This document shows, piece after piece, positions 6,477-10,002 of a stretch of DNA of 10,002 nucleotides. The notes under the pieces are model-generated. The model had not been told where the DNA came from. It saw only the letters and a list, made by a program, of their open reading frames with translations, and did no database searches. The stretch comes from JAICLL01 sp035252155. Lineage in GTDB: Bacteria; Planctomycetota; Planctomycetia; Pirellulales; JAICIG01. Numbering within the stretch: the first letter of the stretch is position 1; each line of letters opens with the position of its first letter. The stretch covers positions 1 to 10,002 of the forward strand of contig DATFDL010000459.1 in NCBI GenBank assembly GCA_035252155.1. The letters run 5' to 3'. The position numbers and the translations under genes are program-made.

Positions 6477-6585
6477 TGTGGAATAGCCGCCTCGGCTGTT
6501 TGCCGGTCGCCTTTGGCGACCGCCACACAGCCGAGGGCGGCTGTGCCACAGAGCCGCTTCGCGGCCGAGGGCGGCTGTGCCGCAG
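6477..6585. repeat. Palindromic GC-rich repeat with a duplicated arm, between convergent genes
   Basis: The left arm tgtggaatagccgcctcggctgt (6477-6499) pairs with 6527-6550 (acagccgagggcggctgtgccaca) with one bulge and a few mismatches. Inside lies a smaller perfect hairpin, ggtcgcc-ttt-ggcgacc (6505-6521). Part of the right arm, an 18-bp unit gccgagggcggctgtgcc, occurs at 6530-6547 and again at 6564-6581, separated by a 16-bp spacer. I recall repeats of this kind as frequent in planctomycete intergenic DNA (memory, not a search). It lies between the 3' end of the HEAT gene (6424) and the 3' end of the PilZ gene (6586), so it may act as a bidirectional terminator, although no T-run follows either stem. 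The repeat ends immediately next to the PilZ stop codon. Confidence 0.85.
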
Positions 6586-7110
6586 CTAATCGTGAGACTC
6601 GCGCCTTCGGCGGTCGGTTGTTCGCCGGCCGTCTCCGCGTCGCCGCGTCTGGCCTTCCGCGCGTCGCTTGGCACGCCGGTCGGTCGGCCGCTCGGCGTCG
6701 GCTCCTGCCGAAGAGTCACTCGCCTCGCCGCCGTCTGCGTTCAGGCGGCCTGTGAATCGGCATCCGACCAAAAACTGCACTTGCGCGCCTGCCCGCAGCT
6801 CCGAAACATGCACCACGCGGGCCGTGACGTAGATCAGCACGGGCGGTTTGCCCAGTTCCACCACGTAGGTCTCGTGTTCGGGCGGCTGGGTGCAAAGAAA
6901 CGAAAAGCCGCCGGGAGATAAGTCCTGGCACTTCACGCCCACGAACTCTGACAGCGGGGGCGTGTACCCCGTCACCAGCGGCGCCAGGCGTTGAACGCAT
7001 TGATAAGTCTTGCGATCGCGGTTGCGGCGATTTTCTCCCCGCTGGCGCGCGCGGAGCAAGCGGTGAACTTCCTTGTAGAACGCCACATCGTTGTCGCGCA
7101 GAATGGCCAT
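6586..7110 (-). CDS. PilZ-domain protein with basic C-terminal tail
   Basis: A 174-residue cytoplasmic protein. Residues ~31-122 resemble a PilZ domain: the D-x-S-x-x-G motif is present as D63-L-S65-P-G-G68, followed by beta strands ('GFSFLCTQPP', 'TYVVELG', 'VLIYVTARVVHV') and a closing strand 'VQFLVGCRF'. PilZ domains usually bind cyclic di-GMP through an N-terminal RxxxR plus this motif. Here the N-terminal part is R33-K-T-Y-Q37 and no clear RxxxR is seen, so c-di-GMP binding is doubtful. The form 'TYQCVQRLAP...FVGVKCQDLSPGGFSF' matches what I recall of an uncharacterised planctomycete PilZ subgroup. Residues 1-30 are a basic amphipathic helix. The tail, residues ~124-174, is low complexity, first Gly/Ala/Asp/Ser and then very Arg-rich (RRAKRRAEGQTRRRGDGRRT). 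The ATG at 7110 has only a weak GGGCGG-type Shine-Dalgarno sequence. The stop codon abuts a palindromic repeat. Confidence 0.8.
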   Translation of the reverse strand: MAILRDNDVAFYKEVHRLLRARQRGENRRNRDRKTYQCVQRLAPLVTGYTPPLSEFVGVKCQDLSPGGFSFLCTQPPEHETYVVELGKPPVLIYVTARVVHVSELRAGAQVQFLVGCRFTGRLNADGGEASDSSAGADAERPTDRRAKRRAEGQTRRRGDGRRTTDRRRRESHD

Positions 7111-7193
7111 TGCCGCCGCCCGTCAATCTTTGGAAGCAGCCAGGCCCGGCCCTGGCCGCGTTGCCGGCATGAGGCGCGCAGCCCCGCCCCGGC

Positions 7194-7229
7194 ACAACAA
7201 TTCATAGCTTGCGCCCAAGGGCCGGGCAA
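7194..7229 (-). promoter_or_regulatory. Candidate promoter for the PilZ gene
   Basis: Minus-strand TTGCCC (7229-7224), a 17-bp spacer and TATGAA (7206-7201), each matching four of six sigma-70 consensus bases. Transcription would begin near 7194, giving a leader of about 85 nt before the ATG at 7110. It lies in the 155-bp gap after the DUF3500 gene, so the PilZ gene could be transcribed independently or by read-through. Confidence 0.3.
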
Positions 7230-7265
7230 ACCACGCTGCACGACTTATAGCGGTTGTAACGCCCA

Positions 7266-8333
7266 TTAGGTGTTGGTGGCCACCGACGGATCGTCGGCTA
7301 CGTTCACCCACACGTGTACGTGCGGCGTGCCGCGGAAATACCAGACAAACGCCGGCCCCTCCAAGCGCCAGCAGTCCCACACCTGGTCGTTGCCGATGTC
7401 GCCTTCCTTGTAAAACGCCAGCGAGCAGCGATCGAGGCCGCCCTGCGTCTTGAGGCAGCTCAACACCTCGTCGCGGTCGCTCTGTCGATACGGCTCGATC
7501 AGCTTCTGCAGGACCTTTTGCACTTGCTCCTTCTGGTCGGCCGACATCTCGGTGAGCGGGATGCCCGGCAACTGGCCGTCGCGCCCGCGGAAGCCCACCT
7601 GCTGTTCGACGGGCAGCTTTTCGACCAGCGCGATCTTTTGCTGTTTGCCGTCGAGCATGGTGTAGAGCTTGTTGGCTTCGAGCGCCTGCGGCCAAAAGAC
7701 ATTGCCCTCATGGTTGGCCGGTTCGTTGAAGCCGGCGGCGGCATGCCCGTAAAAGATCGGCCCGCCGAAGGCCACGTGGTCTGACGAATTGCCGTCGCAA
7801 CGCAGCGTCATGTGGCGGCCGGTCATCACCAGTTCGAACTTGCCCTCGCCCGGCGTGCCGAAGATGGCGATGTTCTGGTCGGTGCCGAAGCCGCCGGCGT
7901 CGTCGTCCAACTGTTTGTAGATGCGCTTGTGCCAGTCGGGCTGAATAATGCCTTCGAAGAGGTCGCGAATGATGGCCTGCTGATCGGCCGTATAAAAATC
8001 GCTGAGAATATCGGGCTCGGTCACGTGCCAGTTGTTTTCCACGCGGCTGCGCAACACGCCGCGCTTCGCATCTTGGTAGTCCCAGGCGAAGCAGATGGTT
8101 TTGCGCTGCTCGGGCGTGAGCGTCTCGTAGAGCACCTTGACCAGCGACTCAGGCGCGGCCGGGGCCGCCGAGCTTTCGGCCGCTTGCGCCCAGTTGGGCA
8201 GCGCGCCCACGGCGAGCGCCGTCGAAGCCGCGCCCGCGGCGATCAAAAACTCGCGGCGATCGACCGCGCGGCGGCCGGTTCGGGGAACAATCGAAGACTC
8301 ACAGTCGGGACAATCGCGAGACGAGCGTTGCAT
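7266..8333 (-). CDS. DUF3500 domain protein with Tat signal peptide
   Basis: A 355-residue exported protein. The ATG at 8333 is preferred over an in-frame ATG at 8438 because GAGGAG (8348-8343) lies 9 nt upstream. The N-terminus has a twin-arginine signal: D25-R26-R27-E-F-L followed by a hydrophobic stretch (IAAGAASTALAVGAL) and a cleavage region near AQAAES (~49-54), so it should be exported folded by the Tat system. The mature part matches DUF3500 as I recall it: an N-terminal helical block (LTPEQRKTICFAWD, 72-85), 'FGTPGEGKFELVMTGRHMTL' (158-177), 'HVAFGGPIFYGH' (186-197), and a C-terminal 'FRGTPHVHVWVNV' (333-345) with His338 and His340. The function of DUF3500 is unknown; the conserved His residues and Tat export are compatible with a metal- or cofactor-binding protein, but this is inference. 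Length is typical for the family. Six Cys residues, two of them in a CPDC before the Tat motif. Confidence 0.92.
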   Translation of the reverse strand: MQRSSRDCPDCESSIVPRTGRRAVDRREFLIAAGAASTALAVGALPNWAQAAESSAAPAAPESLVKVLYETLTPEQRKTICFAWDYQDAKRGVLRSRVENNWHVTEPDILSDFYTADQQAIIRDLFEGIIQPDWHKRIYKQLDDDAGGFGTDQNIAIFGTPGEGKFELVMTGRHMTLRCDGNSSDHVAFGGPIFYGHAAAGFNEPANHEGNVFWPQALEANKLYTMLDGKQQKIALVEKLPVEQQVGFRGRDGQLPGIPLTEMSADQKEQVQKVLQKLIEPYRQSDRDEVLSCLKTQGGLDRCSLAFYKEGDIGNDQVWDCWRLEGPAFVWYFRGTPHVHVWVNVADDPSVATNT

Positions 8334-8342
8334 GGTCAAGTT

Positions 8343-8348
8343 CTCCTC
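8343..8348 (-). promoter_or_regulatory. Strong ribosome binding site fixing the DUF3500 start
   Basis: GAGGAG on the minus strand lies 9 nt before the ATG at 8333. It decides against the in-frame ATG at 8438, which would place a Pro/Arg/Cys-rich non-family stretch ahead of the Tat signal. Confidence 0.7.
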
Positions 8349-8363
8349 AGTCTGAAGGCATGC

Positions 8364-8412
8364 CCACCGGTTGCCAAACCGGCGGCATTGGTTGTACGGG
8401 GGCGACTCCCGT
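8364..8412 (-). other. Stem-loops in the leader of the DUF3500 gene
   Basis: The perfect inverted repeat ccggtt-gcca-aaccgg (8367-8382) is flanked by two further pairing bases on each side after one mismatch. A smaller stem acggg/cccgt follows at 8396-8412. Both fall between the candidate promoter and the Shine-Dalgarno sequence, so they would be in the transcript leader. No known riboswitch class is recognised, and they could be chance in GC-rich DNA. Confidence 0.3.
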
Positions 8413-8417
8413 CGGTC

Positions 8418-8455
8418 GCGCCGATTATTAGAACTCACCTCCGGGCAAGATGCAA
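8418..8455 (-). promoter_or_regulatory. Weak candidate promoter for the DUF3500 gene
   Basis: Minus-strand TTGCAT (8455-8450), a 19-bp spacer and TAATAA (8430-8425). The spacing is at the long end for sigma-70-type promoters. The leader would be about 85 nt. It lies just downstream of the Uma2 pseudogene stop. Confidence 0.22.
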
Positions 8456-8478
8456 TCTCTCGGACGCTACGGTAGCCG

Positions 8479-8788
8479 TCATGTCCTGGGCGGGATCAAT
8501 TCGGCCACGCCAATCGACAGCGGAGGTCCATCGGCGCTAAGCGAGAGCGGCACGTTTGCGCCAAGCCGGTGGCGCGTCGAGCGCTCGTAGTCCCGCTTCT
8601 TGCGACGCGGAGATTCAAAAACTTCAATTTCGTCGTCGACAGATTGACGATCCAATAAACGGCAACGCCCGATCCGGCGTACATCTTATACTTCGTTTGC
8701 GGTCGTAAGTGAGCGAGCTGTCGGCGACGTTGATCACCAGCAACGCACTGGCGGCCCGAGGATGCGAGTCGAGATAGGCGGAGCTGAT
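8479..8788 (-). pseudogene. Uma2-family (DUF820) endonuclease-like pseudogene, 5'-truncated, two frameshifts
   Basis: Three minus-strand frames in succession spell the C-terminal half of an Uma2-family protein. Segment 1 (8788-8696) reads SSAYLDSHPRAASALLVINV and then ADSSLTYDRK. Segment 2 (8696-8640) reads TKYKMYAGSGVAVYWIVNL. Segment 3 (8640-8479) reads VDDEIEVFESPRRKKRDYER and ends PPLSIGVAELIPPRT before a TGA. The joins fit single-base deletions at an A run (8696-8698) and at 8639/8640. Family members are about 180-200 residues with a PD-(D/E)xK nuclease-like fold; only about 103 residues remain and the N-terminal half is absent. The usual Glu of the 'VVEVADSS' strand is Asn here, removing a predicted catalytic residue. 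The remnant starts directly after the sulfatase stop codon and in the same frame as the sulfatase, so the missing half was probably lost in a rearrangement at that junction. If the two deletions were sequencing errors, the gene would still be truncated. Confidence 0.85.
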
Positions 8789-10002
8789 TTACGGCAGCGA
8801 CTTTCGCCAGGCGATTGCGAGCTTTGTCATGCGCCGCGCGACGTCGGGCTGCTCGGCGGCGAGGTTCTTGGTCTCGTTCGGGTCGGTCGTCAGGTTGTAC
8901 AGCTCTGCGCCGTTTCCAGCGGCGCTGACCAACAGCTTCCAGTCGCCGTCGAGCATGGCCACGTTTGGGCTGCGGTCGGCGCCGGCGGGATAAGCAAACG
9001 AAGCGTCGTTGCGGCCATATTCCCAGAACAGCGGTTTTGACCGCCGGGGGGCTTCGCCCGTCAGCGCCGAGCTTAAGTCTTCGCCGTCGGCCGCGTAATC
9101 GGCGGGCGGCTTCGCGCCGCACATTTCGCAGAGCGTTGGCAATAAGTCGACGGCGGCCAACACCGTGGTGTCGTTCGTGCGGCCCAAAGGCACAACGCCC
9201 GGCCCCCAGGCGATGCATGGCAAGCGGATGCCGCCCTCGTAAAGGCTCAGCTTGCTGCCGCGTAGTCCGGCGGTGCGGCGGTGGCCGAACGCCGGCAGAG
9301 GGCCGTTGTCGGAAAGAAAGAGCACCAACGTCGGACGGTCGGTCTGGCGGCCGCGCAGCGCGTCGAGCAGCCGGCCCACCTGGCGGTCAATTTCCACGAG
9401 CACCTTGGCCAGCCGCTCCGGCGTGTTTCCTTTGCCGCTGGCCCGGCCGTCGTTGCCCAGTCGCTGATCGTCGGCCGACGGCACCCAGGGCGTGTGCGGA
9501 TCGTCGAGCCAGAGATTGACGAAGCAGGAAGCGTCGTCGTGGTCGGCGAGGAATTGAACGGCACGGTCCACCATCCAGCCAGTCCGCTGCCATCGCTTCA
9601 CCTTGTCGTCGGGCGACCAGATCCAGTCGCGGGTGGTCAGGTCGACGTGTGGCTCGGGGCTTTCCCACGTACCAAAGCCGACGTCGTAACCATATTCGGC
9701 GAACTTCGGCGGATCGACCACATCCCGACCGCCGCCGAGGTGCCATTTGCCGATATGGGCCGTGCGGTAGCCAGCCGCCTTGAGCAGGCGCGGCAGCGAC
9801 GGAGCTCGCGGATCGAGAAAATCGGCCTGCTCGCAGTCGCTGTTGCCGGTGCGGGTTTGCAGATAACTGGTGATTCGCCACCTGCCCGGAAATTGTCCGG
9901 TGAGCAGCCCGCACCGCGAGGGCGAACAAATAGGCGCGGCGGCGTAGTACCGCGTAAACCGCATGCCCTCTTGGGCCATTCGATCGATGTGCGGCGTGGG
10001 AG
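8789..10002 (-). CDS. Type I sulfatase (formylglycine-dependent, arylsulfatase-like), 5' end beyond window
   Basis: The frame is open to the right edge; upstream of the first in-window ATG (9979) it reads PTPHIDR, which is the usual sulfatase 'TPNIDRMAxEG' context, so the true start lies outside. Numbering from that Met: signature 1 is P16-I-C18-S-P-S-R-C-G-L-L-T-G, with Cys18 (codon 9928-9926) in the C-x-P-x-R motif that is converted to formylglycine. Signature 2 is G70-Y-R-T-A-H-I-G-K78-W-H80. Further expected active-site residues are H162 in DDPHTP, D224-N225 in LSDNGP and K243 in RGSKLSLYEGG. The C-terminal subdomain ends with the typical 'ELYNLTTDPNETKNLA' block and WRKSLP. Only the N-terminal metal-binding Asp pair is beyond the window. 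Family enzymes hydrolyse sulfate esters, usually of polysaccharides in planctomycetes, and are normally exported; the substrate cannot be told from sequence. The stop at 8791-8789 directly precedes the Uma2 remnant. Confidence 0.95.
   Translation of the reverse strand, partial: PTPHIDRMAQEGMRFTRYYAAAPICSPSRCGLLTGQFPGRWRITSYLQTRTGNSDCEQADFLDPRAPSLPRLLKAAGYRTAHIGKWHLGGGRDVVDPPKFAEYGYDVGFGTWESPEPHVDLTTRDWIWSPDDKVKRWQRTGWMVDRAVQFLADHDDASCFVNLWLDDPHTPWVPSADDQRLGNDGRASGKGNTPERLAKVLVEIDRQVGRLLDALRGRQTDRPTLVLFLSDNGPLPAFGHRRTAGLRGSKLSLYEGGIRLPCIAWGPGVVPLGRTNDTTVLAAVDLLPTLCEMCGAKPPADYAADGEDLSSALTGEAPRRSKPLFWEYGRNDASFAYPAGADRSPNVAMLDGDWKLLVSAAGNGAELYNLTTDPNETKNLAAEQPDVARRMTKLAIAWRKSLP

Noticed and set aside
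6477..6585. Possible CRISPR array
   Set aside because: There are only two direct copies of an 18-bp unit with a 16-bp spacer, plus inverted copies. This is a palindromic repeat, not a repeat-spacer array, and no cas gene is present.
8496..9218. A 240-codon minus-strand open frame spanning the sulfatase 3' end and the Uma2 remnant
   Set aside because: Most of it is out of frame with the sulfatase. Only a short stretch (about 8696-8640) is meaningful, as the middle segment of the Uma2 pseudogene.

Overview
The window is high-GC bacterial chromosomal DNA that most resembles a planctomycete (Planctomycetota, probably a Pirellulales-like lineage; inference, no marker gene present). The evidence is gene content: a type I sulfatase, a Tat-exported DUF3500 protein, a planctomycete-style PilZ protein, very large exported HEAT-repeat proteins, an Uma2-family remnant, and a GC-rich palindromic repeat of the 'acagccgagggcggctgt' type.

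Layout from left to right. 1-791 (minus): a GTG-started, conserved-looking hypothetical protein that runs off the left edge. 792-1250: a gene-free stretch with a large decayed palindrome (1022-1206). 1251-2074 (minus): a tight two-gene unit, a CPBP/CAAX-type intramembrane protease followed 8 bp later by a small CDGSH iron-sulfur protein. 2075-2314: a divergent promoter region where the two candidate -10 boxes overlap. 2315-6424 (plus): a two-gene operon of a signal-peptide protein and a GTG-started 813-residue HEAT-repeat probable lipoprotein. 6425-6585: a palindromic repeat cluster between convergent genes. 6586-7110 (minus): PilZ-domain protein with a basic tail. 7266-8333 (minus): DUF3500 protein with a Tat signal. 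8479-8788 (minus): a truncated, twice-frameshifted Uma2-family pseudogene starting directly after the stop of the next gene. 8789-10002 (minus): a type I sulfatase whose N-terminus lies beyond the right edge.

How the genes fit together: the two plus-strand genes probably act together at the cell envelope as large helical-repeat scaffold proteins; the protease and CDGSH protein are co-transcribed and probably translationally coupled. The other genes look like independent units. I see no complete defence system, CRISPR array, tRNA, rRNA or intact transposase. The least explained items are the long palindrome at 1022-1206, the Uma2 wreck at 8479-8788 and the exported HEAT pair.
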